64,000 nt of DNA from an uncultured Erythrobacter sp. GTDB lineage: Bacteria; Pseudomonadota; Alphaproteobacteria; Sphingomonadales; Sphingomonadaceae. The notes below the pieces were generated by a model. That model was not told where the DNA came from and ran no database searches. It was given only the letters and a program-made list of their open reading frames with translations. Position 1 is the stretch's first letter. Every line of letters begins with the position of its first letter. Positions 7,602 to 15,454 of the stretch are shown piece after piece. The position numbers were made by a program, and so were the translations under genes. Location: assembly GCA_947502305.1 (NCBI GenBank), contig CANMZA010000002.1, positions 773,041 through 837,040 on the forward strand. The letters run 5' to 3'.

Positions 7602-7928
7602 TTAAGCGGCGCGGCGTTCTTCGGCGAGCCAGCGGCGGGCGCGGCGTTGCGCTTCGGCGATTTCGCGGGCGGTCATCTCATCTGATACATCTGCACGGCA
7701 CCAACCGGCTTCTTCGTGACCGCGTGATGCGGCCAAGTTGAACCATTTGTGGGCTTCGACCAAATCGCAGACCACGCCGTTGCTGCCGGTTGAATAGGCG
7801 ACGCCAAGGTCAAACAGCGCGGCGACATTGCCGGCGGTGGCATCTGCAAGATAATTTGCGATTGCCAAATCTACGTTCGCGCCACTCAGCGGCGCTGCGT
7901 CTGCGGTGTTAACTGGTTCAAGTTTCAT
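7602..7928 (-). CDS. Small Sel1-repeat-like protein
   Basis: A 108-aa cytosolic protein, start ATG 7928 with GGGGAAGA upstream. Residues ~28-80 contain one degenerate Sel1/TPR-like helical pair (LFDLGVAYSTG...VEAHKWFNLAASRGHEEA), and the C-terminus ends in an Arg-rich helix (AQRRARRWLAEERR). Such proteins usually mediate protein contacts; the partner is unknown. It is convergent with the GNAT-like gene. Confidence 0.65.
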   Translation of the reverse strand: MKLEPVNTADAAPLSGANVDLAIANYLADATAGNVAALFDLGVAYSTGSNGVVCDLVEAHKWFNLAASRGHEEAGWCRADVSDEMTAREIAEAQRRARRWLAEERRAA

Positions 7929-8263
7929 TTCATCTTCCCCGTTGCCGCGCTGGTTTTGGGTAGGGACCAAGCCCTCCTTCGAACTGCGCAACCACAGACC
8001 TCACGGATCATGGTCAACAAACCGTTAACGATGATCCGAATTTCTTGATTTAAGTTGTAAACTCGCAGGCCCAAACACGCGGAATTTTAAGGCATCGTGC
8101 GTGATTGTGGATGATGCAGCACTAAACTGACTTGTGCGCCGAGAGCGGCTTGCCTATAGGCCGCGCAACGTAGCGACTTGCTGGGGGGCAAGTGGGTTTG
8201 TGATTGCTAATGCAAACCCCGACGGGCTGGTCTTGTAAGAGCGTTTTGAAATTAGAGGACCAC
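7929..8263. other. Intergenic region with structured dksA leader
   Basis: This 335-bp gap carries the divergent promoters of the Sel1-like gene and dksA. At 8176-8219 two adjacent hairpins precede dksA: ACTTGC/GCAAGT with a TGGGGG loop, then GGGTTTG/CAAACCC with a 12-base loop. A TTAACG motif near 8025 is the only other thing noticed. No ORF of credible quality was seen. Confidence 0.5.
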
Positions 8264-8722
8264 ATGCCAGCGGCCGCGTCTGAAGAAATCGACATCTTCG
8301 AAAAAGCGAAAAGCTTGCTCGCTGAGGACTATGTCCCCAGCGATGAGGAAGACTATATGAACGAACAGCAGCAGGCGTATTTCCAGCTGCTTTTGATCGA
8401 ATGGAAACGTTCGATCCATTCAGCGGCTGGGCAAACGCTGCAATCGCTTGCTGATGGGCCCATGCGCGAAGCCGATTTGAACGACCGTGCATCCAGCGAA
8501 ACTGATTGGGGCATCGAGCTGCGGACCCGTGACCGGCAACGCAAGCTGGTCTCTAAGATCGATTCCGCGCTGCGGCGCATCGATCAAGGCGAATATGGAT
8601 ATTGCGAAGTCACCGGCGATCCCATCGGGCTGCGCCGCCTTATCGCAAGGCCGGTAGCAACCATGACGGTTGAGGCGCAAGAAGCGCATGAACGCCGCGA
8701 GAAAGTTTCGCGGGACAGTTAA
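8264..8722 (+). CDS. dksA: DksA, RNA polymerase-binding stringent-response factor
   Basis: A 152-aa DksA/TraR protein that binds the RNA polymerase secondary channel with ppGpp. The coiled coil is seen in MNEQQQAYFQLLLIEWKRSI through DLNDRASSETDWGIELRTRDRQRKLVSKIDSAL, including the D-x-x-D/A tip region (DLNDRAS). The zinc finger is degenerate: only one Cys survives in YGYCEVTGDPIGLRRL, a pattern common in alphaproteobacterial DksA. Start ATG 8264 has AGAGGA six bases upstream; the longer ORF reads through the leader hairpins. Confidence 0.92.
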   Translation: MPAAASEEIDIFEKAKSLLAEDYVPSDEEDYMNEQQQAYFQLLLIEWKRSIHSAAGQTLQSLADGPMREADLNDRASSETDWGIELRTRDRQRKLVSKIDSALRRIDQGEYGYCEVTGDPIGLRRLIARPVATMTVEAQEAHERREKVSRDS

Positions 8723-8945
8723 CCCCCTATTTGAGACGCAATCTCAGGCTCCTTAAGGGAGGATCTGCGAAAAACCGTCTCACTTTGGTACGTGCCGCCG
8801 GATTGGCTCCGCTTTGGCCGATAAATTAACGGCCCGTTTACCGCGCTCTCCTACCTAGATTCCCATGCACGGCGGTGGGCTGCTGCAAGACAATCATACG
8901 CCCATAAGGGCAACTCCGGATGCGGGTTTAGGAGAAAGTGGCACA

Positions 8946-9323
8946 ATGACAGGTCTCGAAACCAGAAGCGTTTCACGCGACAGCCTGTTCTTGCTCGCCA
9001 ACGTTCGCGTTGAGCAGAGCAGCGAAGGGCACCGTGTGCGCGTTCGCAATCTTTCCGATGGCGGAATGATGGGCGAGGGCAATACGCCGGTTAAACGCGG
9101 CAACCGGGTTGAGGTTGAATTGCGCAATATTGGCAAAGTCGGCGGCAGCGTCGCTTGGGTCCAAGACCAACGCTTTGGCATCGCGTTTGACGAAGAAATT
9201 GATTCGCAGCGTGCCCGCAAGCCTTCCGATGACGGCGCAGTGGACCCTACTTCGCTGCCATCAACCTCTTACGCACACCGGGCACCGCCAACGCCGGAAC
9301 CGCGCAGTTTACGCAAGGTTTGA
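8946..9323 (+). CDS. PilZ-domain protein
   Basis: A 125-aa protein, start ATG 8946 after AGGAGAAAG. The N-terminal SVSRDSLFLLANVRVE and VRVRNLSDGGMMGEG, then VAWVQDQRFGIAFDEEID, form a single PilZ beta-barrel. The canonical c-di-GMP motif RxxxR...D/NxSxxG appears as R-D-S / NLSDGGM, so the second half is kept while the Arg pair is weak; binding is uncertain. The tail is Pro/Ser-rich and disordered. Common in sphingomonads as stand-alone PilZ proteins. Confidence 0.8.
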   Translation: MTGLETRSVSRDSLFLLANVRVEQSSEGHRVRVRNLSDGGMMGEGNTPVKRGNRVEVELRNIGKVGGSVAWVQDQRFGIAFDEEIDSQRARKPSDDGAVDPTSLPSTSYAHRAPPTPEPRSLRKV

Positions 9324-9410
9324 CGCCGCGCTAGCGCGCTTTCACATTTCAGAGAAAAGAAGCGCGACTTCGCGCTGACCTGACGCTCGCAAACTGCTAG
9401 TCCTGTTTGC

Positions 9411-10880
9411 GTGTACCGATTCCTAGCCCTTTTCCCCTTGGCGATGTTGCTATCCGCTTGCGGCTCTGCGGCCGACCGTGGGCCGGTTAATGTCGCGATT
9501 ATGGGCGAGGACGGCTCCCTATTCGAAGAAGGCGTGCGCCTCTCTTCCGCCGCGCAGCATATCCGCGCGACAACCAATGAAGGGTTGGTCGCACTCGATC
9601 CGTCGGGTCAGGTGATCCCCGCCATTGCAGAACGGTGGATCGTTACCGATGATGGGCTGAGCTATATTTTCCGGCTGCGCAATTCGAATTGGCCCGATGG
9701 TGAGCCGATTACAGCGGGCGGGGTTCGGATGCTGCTCGAAGACGCGATCCGGCAACTGGATGGGACTTCACTTGGTCTCGACCTCGCAAAAGTAACCGAA
9801 GTGCGCGCCATGACCGGACGGGTGGTCGAATTGCGCCTTTCCGGACCGATGCCTGATTTCTTGCGATTGCTCGCTCAACCCGAACTAGGCTTTGTGAACC
9901 GGGGCAGCGGAGCAGGGCCAATGGTCCTCTCGCGAGACGAAGAAACGCGAATGGCCCGTCTCAGCGCCCTGCCGCCGCAAGAACGCGGCCTCCCGGCAAG
10001 AGAAGATTGGGAAGACATGTCGCGCGGCCTGACGGTGCGCGCCTTTACCGGCGAAGTGGCTGTGGAGGCTTTTTCGAGTGGTGACGTGGATTTGTTGATG
10101 GGCGGCACAATCGCTGATTTCCCCTTGGCACAATTGGGACCGCTTTCGCGCGGCACGGTGCAAGTGGATCCGGCGCAAGGCATATTTGGCCTGATCATCC
10201 GCAGTGATGAAGGCGTGCTCTCTAGCCCGGCGCGGCGTGAAGCATTGGCGATGGCGATTGACCGGGCTGAATTGATTCAACCCTTTGGTCTTGGCGGGTG
10301 GCAACCAGAAACGTGGATCGTGCCGCAAGCTTTGTTTTCTCCGCTGCAATATGCCGAAAACCGTTGGAGTGATCTGACCGTCGAAGAACGCCGGAATGTT
10401 GCGCGCCGACGGATAGCGGAATGGCGAGCGGGCGCGGATGAGGACCCTGTTCTCAGCGTTGGTTTACCGCAAGGGCCGGGCAGTGACCTCTTGTTTGAGC
10501 AGCTCTCGAGCGCGTGGCAAGCTGTCGGCGTTACAGCAGTGCGGGCCGGTTTGGGCGAGGGTGCCCAGATCGAATTGCGTGACCGGCTGGCGCGATATTC
10601 TTCGCCGCGCTGGTTCCTAAATCAATTCAATTGCACGCTTGATTTAGGGCTCTGTTCGCCGGGCGCCGACGCCTTGGTTCGTGATTCCTTGGAATTGCGC
10701 GACCCCGCTGCAAAGCAAGCCTTGTTGGCCGAAGCGCACGCCGAATTGATGGCGGCAGAAGTGTTTATTCCGCTTGGCGTTCCGGTGCGATGGTCGCTCG
10801 TTCGCGGTGCGGTGAACGGCTATCAAGCGAACCAATGGGGCCTCCACCCCTTGTTCCCGCTGTCTCAGCCCACCACATAA
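9411..10880 (+). CDS. Peptide/nickel-type ABC transporter substrate-binding lipoprotein, orphan
   Basis: A 489-aa extracytoplasmic solute-binding protein of family 5 (DppA/OppA type). It starts at GTG 9411 with a lipoprotein signal: hydrophobic FLALFPLAMLLSAC, so the lipobox Cys is near residue 17. Family landmarks: TTNEGLVALDPSGQVIPAIAERW, FRLRNSNWPDGEPITA, and the late AMAIDRAELI. No permease or ATPase is nearby, so it either partners a distant ABC transporter or works as a periplasmic binding protein alone. Confidence 0.8.
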   Translation: MYRFLALFPLAMLLSACGSAADRGPVNVAIMGEDGSLFEEGVRLSSAAQHIRATTNEGLVALDPSGQVIPAIAERWIVTDDGLSYIFRLRNSNWPDGEPITAGGVRMLLEDAIRQLDGTSLGLDLAKVTEVRAMTGRVVELRLSGPMPDFLRLLAQPELGFVNRGSGAGPMVLSRDEETRMARLSALPPQERGLPAREDWEDMSRGLTVRAFTGEVAVEAFSSGDVDLLMGGTIADFPLAQLGPLSRGTVQVDPAQGIFGLIIRSDEGVLSSPARREALAMAIDRAELIQPFGLGGWQPETWIVPQALFSPLQYAENRWSDLTVEERRNVARRRIAEWRAGADEDPVLSVGLPQGPGSDLLFEQLSSAWQAVGVTAVRAGLGEGAQIELRDRLARYSSPRWFLNQFNCTLDLGLCSPGADALVRDSLELRDPAAKQALLAEAHAELMAAEVFIPLGVPVRWSLVRGAVNGYQANQWGLHPLFPLSQPTT

Positions 10881-10898
10881 GAGGGGAAGGAGAACGGC

Positions 10899-11357
10899 AT
10901 GAACGGCCCCGATGGCCCGCGTTTTGACGCATTCGATGGCGGATTTAAAGGTGACGGACCGCAAGTGATGGGGCTGGCGCTGCCGACCGGGACTGATCCG
11001 GCCTCGATCCGCGCGCGAGTGGAAGCGATGGAGCTTTTGCTAGAACGCAGTTTTCGCATTCCGGGCATTAATGTGCCGATTGGGCTTGATGCCCTTATCG
11101 GCTTGGTGCCGGTGCTTGGCGATATCATCACGACCGCAATGGGCGCCTATATGGTTTGGGAGGCGCGCAATCTGGGGCTGTCAAAATGGCATTTGACCCG
11201 GATGGGCGCGAATGTCGCATTTGATACGGTTATCGGCTTGCTGCCAGTTGTCGGCGATGCGGCGGATTTCGTGTTCCGCTCAAACACGCGCAATCTTCGC
11301 ATTATCAAGAAACATCTGGACAAACACCACCCGGAAACCCGCGTCATAGAGGGCTGA
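10899..11357 (+). CDS. DUF4112 membrane protein
   Basis: A 152-aa protein with the DUF4112 signature: MELLLERSFRIPGINVPIGLDALIGLVPVLGD, then a TM segment, ARMGANVAFDTVIGLLPVVGDAADFVFRSN, an internal duplication of the G-L-(I/L)P-V-(L/V)GD motif. Two weak TM helices are predicted. Function unknown. Start ATG 10899 has AAGGAG seven bases upstream; the gap to the preceding binding protein is 18 bp, so they may be cotranscribed. Confidence 0.8.
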   Translation: MNGPDGPRFDAFDGGFKGDGPQVMGLALPTGTDPASIRARVEAMELLLERSFRIPGINVPIGLDALIGLVPVLGDIITTAMGAYMVWEARNLGLSKWHLTRMGANVAFDTVIGLLPVVGDAADFVFRSNTRNLRIIKKHLDKHHPETRVIEG

Positions 11358-11378
11358 TCTGGGTGCTTTGACGGAGCT

Positions 11379-11996
11379 CTAAGCCTCCAATTCGATGTCC
11401 CAATAAAGCCAGTCGCGCCAGGTTTCATGGAGGTAATTGGGCGGGAATTGCTTTCCATATTGCTGCAATTGCCAAGATGTCGGGCGGATAGCCTTCATTA
11501 GAACCGGCATGGAGGCTTGCTTCGGCGTCCGGCCACCTTTCTTCATATTACACGCCGAACATGCGGTGATGATGTTTTCCCACGTTGTTTTGCCGCCCAA
11601 TCGGCGCGGAATGACATGGTCGAAGGTTAGACTGTCGCCATTGCCGCAATATTGGCATTGAAACTTGTCACGCAAAAACAGGTTGAAGCGTGTGAAGGGC
11701 GGAAATTCGCTTTGCTTCACATATTGCCGCAGCGCGATGACACTGGGGATTTGCATATCCAGTGAAGGGGAATGCACCTCGCGGTCATAACTTTCGACAA
11801 TATCGACGCGGTCCAAAAACACCGCTTTGATCGCCGTTTGCCACGGCCATAGGCTTAGCGGGTAATAGGAAAGCGGTGTGTAATCGGCATTGAGCACAAG
11901 CGCAGGGCAAGCCGATAGACTGCTTGCCGAATCCTCGCTTGCACTGCGGAACCTTGCTGCCGTTTCGATCAGTTCGGCTTTGAACACGTTGAGCAT
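11379..11996 (-). CDS. HNH endonuclease family protein
   Basis: A protein of about 205 aa with the HNH core QCQYCGNGDSLTFDHVIPRRLGGKTTWENIITACSACNMKKGGRTP, including the CxxC pairs that bind zinc. The N-terminal ALVLNADYTPLSYYPLSLWPWQ is typical of the chromosomal HNH nucleases found in most alphaproteobacteria; its role is unclear. Start uncertain: TTG 12023, ATG 11996 or GTG 11987 are in frame, and a GGGAGG lies just before 11996, which would space best with the GTG. It is convergent with DUF4112. Confidence 0.78.
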   Translation of the reverse strand: MLNVFKAELIETAARFRSASEDSASSLSACPALVLNADYTPLSYYPLSLWPWQTAIKAVFLDRVDIVESYDREVHSPSLDMQIPSVIALRQYVKQSEFPPFTRFNLFLRDKFQCQYCGNGDSLTFDHVIPRRLGGKTTWENIITACSACNMKKGGRTPKQASMPVLMKAIRPTSWQLQQYGKQFPPNYLHETWRDWLYWDIELEA

Positions 11997-12127
11997 CCCT
12001 CCCTGATTGACACCAACATGCAATGACCAAGAGCAGAGTCAAAGCCGCAAATTGCGCGCTATCCACAGGGATCATCGCCCCATGCCGCCAAGAGCCAGGC
12101 CGATAGCGAGATGCCAAGAGCTGTGGC

Positions 12128-13036
12128 ATGGGTTCTCACATGAGTGAAACTCGCATTTCTAGTTTGCCGCCCCGTAGTTCAACTGATGCGGCCTCTGATG
12201 CACCGTCTGACCCTTCTATCGTTACGCGTTTTGCTCCGAGCCCCAATGGGAAAATGCATCTTGGCCACGCTTTTTCAGCGGTGTTGGCCCATGATCTTGC
12301 AAAGGAGGCGGGCGGAATATTCTTGCTGAGGATTGAAGATATTGACGGCGCGCGTTCCCGGCCGGAATTGGCCGACGATTTTCGCCGCAATCTGGAATGG
12401 CTGGGGCTGGAATGGGATGAGGTGCCAGCCCAATCGACCCGGCTCTCTACCTATGAGGCGGCCGCGAGCGATCTTGCTGAGAGAGGCCTATTGTATCCGT
12501 GCACCTGCACACGCAAAGAGATTGAAGCAATTGGCGCGCAGCAGGGTGCCGACGGCCTGATCTATCCCGGCACATGCAAAGGGCAAAATTGCGATCCCGA
12601 CCGACCGGCTGCCCTGCGTCTCAACGTAGAAGCGGCGATGCGCGAGGTGGGCGAGGTGGTCTGGACGGACGAAACTGCGGGGGCCGTCATCGCCGATCCG
12701 CGTGAATTTGGCGATGTGGTTTTGGTCCGCAAGGATGCACCGGCCAGCTACCATCTTGCCGCCACTTTGGACGATGCCGCCGACGGTATGACTTTGGTAA
12801 CGCGCGGCGAAGATCTGTTCGCGGCAACGCATATTCACCGCATATTGCAAGAGCTGCTCAGACTGCCCGTCCCGCATTGCCACCATCATGCTCTGCTGCT
12901 CGATACTGACGGCAAAAAACTGGCGAAACGTCGCGGTTCGCCTGCCCTTTCTGAGCGCAGAATTGGCGGTGAGGATGGATTGATGCTTGCAGAGCAATTG
13001 CGGTTGCACAAATTGAAGGGTGGAATTTTGCTCTGA
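12128..13036 (+). CDS. gluQ: Glutamyl-Q tRNA(Asp) synthetase
   Basis: A 302-aa truncated glutamyl-tRNA synthetase. It transfers Glu to queuosine in the anticodon wobble position of tRNA-Asp. The Rossmann fold carries FAPSPNGKMHLGHA (HIGH motif as HLGH) and KLAKRRG (KMSKS counterpart); the anticodon-binding domain of GluRS is missing, which separates it from GltX. Cys-containing insert YPCTCTRKEIEA...YPGTC binds zinc in the family. Start may be 12128 or the nearby ATG 12140. Confidence 0.9.
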   Translation: MGSHMSETRISSLPPRSSTDAASDAPSDPSIVTRFAPSPNGKMHLGHAFSAVLAHDLAKEAGGIFLLRIEDIDGARSRPELADDFRRNLEWLGLEWDEVPAQSTRLSTYEAAASDLAERGLLYPCTCTRKEIEAIGAQQGADGLIYPGTCKGQNCDPDRPAALRLNVEAAMREVGEVVWTDETAGAVIADPREFGDVVLVRKDAPASYHLAATLDDAADGMTLVTRGEDLFAATHIHRILQELLRLPVPHCHHHALLLDTDGKKLAKRRGSPALSERRIGGEDGLMLAEQLRLHKLKGGILL

Positions 13037-13055
13037 AAACGCCCATCTCATTGCC

Positions 13056-13295
13056 ATGAACTACATCCTGATCCCTGTGCTCATCATCCTCTGCCTGCTT
13101 GTGGTGGTATCGCTAATCCGCGGTGTGATTGCATTTTTGAAAACGACAAAGATCGATCTTGAAACCGGAGAGGGCGAAACCGTCACCGAAATGCAGATGA
13201 TGCAGAACAAGGCGATGTTTGCTCGCATCAAATATCAAGCCGGCGCGATTGCGGTGGTTGCGGTCATCGCTTTGCTAGCGAGTGCTGGCAGCTAA
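13056..13295 (+). CDS. HIG1-domain-like small membrane protein
   Basis: A 79-aa protein with an N-terminal TM (ILIPVLIILCLLVVVSLIRGVIAFL), a short acidic loop (DLETGEGETVTEMQMM) and a second TM preceded by QNKAMFARIKYQAGAIAVV. The N-x-x-M-x-x-R-x-x-x-Q-G/A-x-A pattern fits the HIG1 (hypoxia-induced) family, which in mitochondria and alphaproteobacteria associates with respiratory complexes. The assignment is by motif only. ATG 13056 was chosen; the upstream ORF extension overlaps gluQ. Confidence 0.65.
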   Translation: MNYILIPVLIILCLLVVVSLIRGVIAFLKTTKIDLETGEGETVTEMQMMQNKAMFARIKYQAGAIAVVAVIALLASAGS

Positions 13296-13365
13296 TTCCC
13301 TAAAGTAAATTTGGGGCAGCGAAGCGGCTGGACGCAGGCCTCGCTCAGGGCCATAGGATTGGCCG

Positions 13366-13941
13366 ATGGTCAAACTGAACAAAATCTACACCCGCACTGG
13401 CGATGATGGCACTACTGGTCTCGTCGACGGCTCTCGCACCGCCAAACATTCTGCGCGTATCGCCGCGATTGGAATGGTTGATGAAGCCAACAGCGCGATA
13501 GGTTTAGCAATCTGCTCAATCCAAGACGCCGAACACCGGGCTATGCTGACCCGCGTGCAAAACGATATGTTCGACCTTGGCGCTGACCTTGCGACGCCAG
13601 CTGAGAGCGGCGATTTTGCCCCTTCAGAAATGGTTTTGAGAATTGTCCCGGCACAAGCTGATTGGCTCGAAAAGCAGATTGACGCCCTTAATGAGGGGCT
13701 GGAGCCGCTCACGAGTTTTGTCCTGCCCGGCGGTAGTGAAGCCGCCGCGCGAACCCATGTGGCACGGGCATCGGCCCGCGCAGCAGAGCGGGCGATGACG
13801 CAATTGGCAGGTGAGACAACAATCAATCCAGCCGCATTGGCTTATGTAAACCGGCTGTCAGACTTGCTGTTCGTGCTCGCCAGAGTGCTCAATGATGGCG
13901 GGAACGCCGATGTAAAATGGGTGCCCGGCGCCAATCGCTAA
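13366..13941 (+). CDS. Cob(I)yrinic acid a,c-diamide adenosyltransferase, PduO type
   Basis: A 191-aa ATP:cob(I)alamin adenosyltransferase making adenosylcobalamin from reduced corrinoid and ATP. The ATP-binding N-terminal motif KIYTRTGDDGTTGL, the DEANSAIGLA segment and C-terminal YVNRLSDLLFVLARVLN are all present at the family length. It lies upstream of the hydroxybutyryl-CoA dehydrogenase gene, a frequent order in alphaproteobacteria. Confidence 0.9.
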   Translation: MVKLNKIYTRTGDDGTTGLVDGSRTAKHSARIAAIGMVDEANSAIGLAICSIQDAEHRAMLTRVQNDMFDLGADLATPAESGDFAPSEMVLRIVPAQADWLEKQIDALNEGLEPLTSFVLPGGSEAAARTHVARASARAAERAMTQLAGETTINPAALAYVNRLSDLLFVLARVLNDGGNADVKWVPGANR

Positions 13942-14025
13942 GCCCCAGATGCGTTAAGCGCTAGTCATTGGCCAATTTCGCAGCTAGTGAGCGCGCTTTG
14001 CTGCACTTGCGAAGGGATTGTTGCC

Positions 14026-14895
14026 ATGCGGAAAATCGCCGTTATCGGAGCCGGACAGATGGGCACCGGGATTGCTCAAACCGTAGCAGCGCACGGCATG
14101 CAGGTTATGCTGGCCGATATTGATCTGGTGACTGCGCAGGCTGGCAAGGCCAAGATTGAATCGGCAGTCACCAAACTCGTCGGCCGGGGAAAGATCGAAG
14201 CTGACACGGCTGAGGCTTTGTTGGCCAAAGTCACACCGATTGGCGACTATGCTCCGATGAGCGAAGCGGATTTGATCATCGAGGCCGCGACCGAGAAAGA
14301 GCAGATCAAGCAAGCGATCTTTGAAAACGCCGGCAAAGTGCTCGCGCCGCATGCCATCATGGCCTCGAACACCAGCTCTATTCCAATCACGCGGATGGCG
14401 AACCATTCGCCTGATCCCGAGCGGTTTATCGGATTGCACTTCTTCAATCCGGTTCCGGTCATGGGCTTGATCGAAGTGATCCCAGGTCTAGCAACGGCGA
14501 AAGACACAACGGACCGCATCACCGATTTTGCCAAAGGACTGGGTAAAGAAGTGGTGCTCAGCCAGGATGAGCCGGGCTTTGTCGTCAATCGCATTTTGCT
14601 GCCGATGATCAACGAGGCGGTGTTTGTTCTGGGCCAATCCACCGCAGGGATTGAGGATATCGACAAGGGCGCGCGGCTGGGTCTCAATCACCCGATGGGG
14701 CCGCTGCAACTTGCTGATTTTGTTGGGCTCGACACCTGTCTCGATATTATCAATGTGCTGTATCGGACGACCCGCGACACGAAATATCGTCCGGCTCCAT
14801 TGCTGGTGAAATATGTCGAAGCGGGTTGGCTGGGCCGAAAGACTGGCCGGGGCTTTTACGATTATTCTGGCGATGCGCCCGTTCCCACCCGTTAA
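14026..14895 (+). CDS. 3-hydroxybutyryl-CoA dehydrogenase
   Basis: A 289-aa NAD(P)-dependent beta-hydroxyacyl-CoA dehydrogenase interconverting acetoacetyl-CoA and 3-hydroxybutyryl-CoA. Rossmann motif VIGAGQMGTGIAQ at residues 5-17, the IEAATEKEQIKQAIF stretch, catalytic His in IGLHFFNPVPVMGLIEVIPG, and NRILLPMINEAVF with the C-terminal dimerisation domain. Start ATG 14026 is set by the Rossmann fold; the upstream extension is not conserved-looking. Possible roles are PHB or fatty-acid metabolism. Confidence 0.9.
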   Translation: MRKIAVIGAGQMGTGIAQTVAAHGMQVMLADIDLVTAQAGKAKIESAVTKLVGRGKIEADTAEALLAKVTPIGDYAPMSEADLIIEAATEKEQIKQAIFENAGKVLAPHAIMASNTSSIPITRMANHSPDPERFIGLHFFNPVPVMGLIEVIPGLATAKDTTDRITDFAKGLGKEVVLSQDEPGFVVNRILLPMINEAVFVLGQSTAGIEDIDKGARLGLNHPMGPLQLADFVGLDTCLDIINVLYRTTRDTKYRPAPLLVKYVEAGWLGRKTGRGFYDYSGDAPVPTR

Positions 14896-14913
14896 GCTGG
14901 GGCAATGACCGCT

Positions 14914-15387
14914 CTAATCGGCGGTCAATAGCTCGCCCGGCTCGCCAGCATTCGGTGCCCGCGCAGGCGCAACACCGGGGGCTGCGCGCGTGGTAATGCG
15001 CGGACCGCTTGATGACGCCGAGGCGCTACTCCGGGGTGATCGGCTTTGTGTGGCGGGGCCTTCTTGTTCAGCCGACGGCGAATATTCGCCAAAAACTGGC
15101 TCTCCCGTCGATGTCGGCGCACTGTCGGTGGCAACACCTGTGGCCGAATCAACCGCAGAGCTGTTCCAGTCATCCGCAAAATCTTCGTCGGCCCATGCCA
15201 TTTGCGGCGCAGGCGTCGCTGGCGCAGAAGGAGCAGGGGGCGTTTCAACCTGCGCGACCGCCTCTTCTTGCACAGCGCCATCAGGCAGATAGGCGCCAGC
15301 AGCGAAAGACGCAGCGACTGCGATTGCGATGGTCACACCGGCGAAACCGAGTGCAGCTTTTGGATTTGCGAACATGCTTTTTGACAT
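14914..15387 (-). CDS. Unknown membrane-anchored low-complexity protein
   Basis: About 157 aa. After MSKSMFANPKAALG comes one hydrophobic helix (FAGVTIAIAVAASFAAGAYL), then a long Pro/Ala/Ser/Thr-rich, probably disordered periplasmic tail containing WADEDFADDWNSS. No family recognised. Start placed at ATG 15387; the longer form at 15399 adds four residues. Convergent with the dehydrogenase gene. Confidence 0.55.
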   Translation of the reverse strand: MSKSMFANPKAALGFAGVTIAIAVAASFAAGAYLPDGAVQEEAVAQVETPPAPSAPATPAPQMAWADEDFADDWNSSAVDSATGVATDSAPTSTGEPVFGEYSPSAEQEGPATQSRSPRSSASASSSGPRITTRAAPGVAPARAPNAGEPGELLTAD

Positions 15388-15454
15388 GCTGCAATCCATA
15401 GCGCGAAGAGAGTTAAGTTTTGGTGCAGGCGGGAGCGATTGGCGCGGCAGTATT

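Noticed and set aside
9411..10880. A complete peptide ABC transporter operon
   Set aside because: Only the binding protein is present; no permease or ATPase genes flank it.
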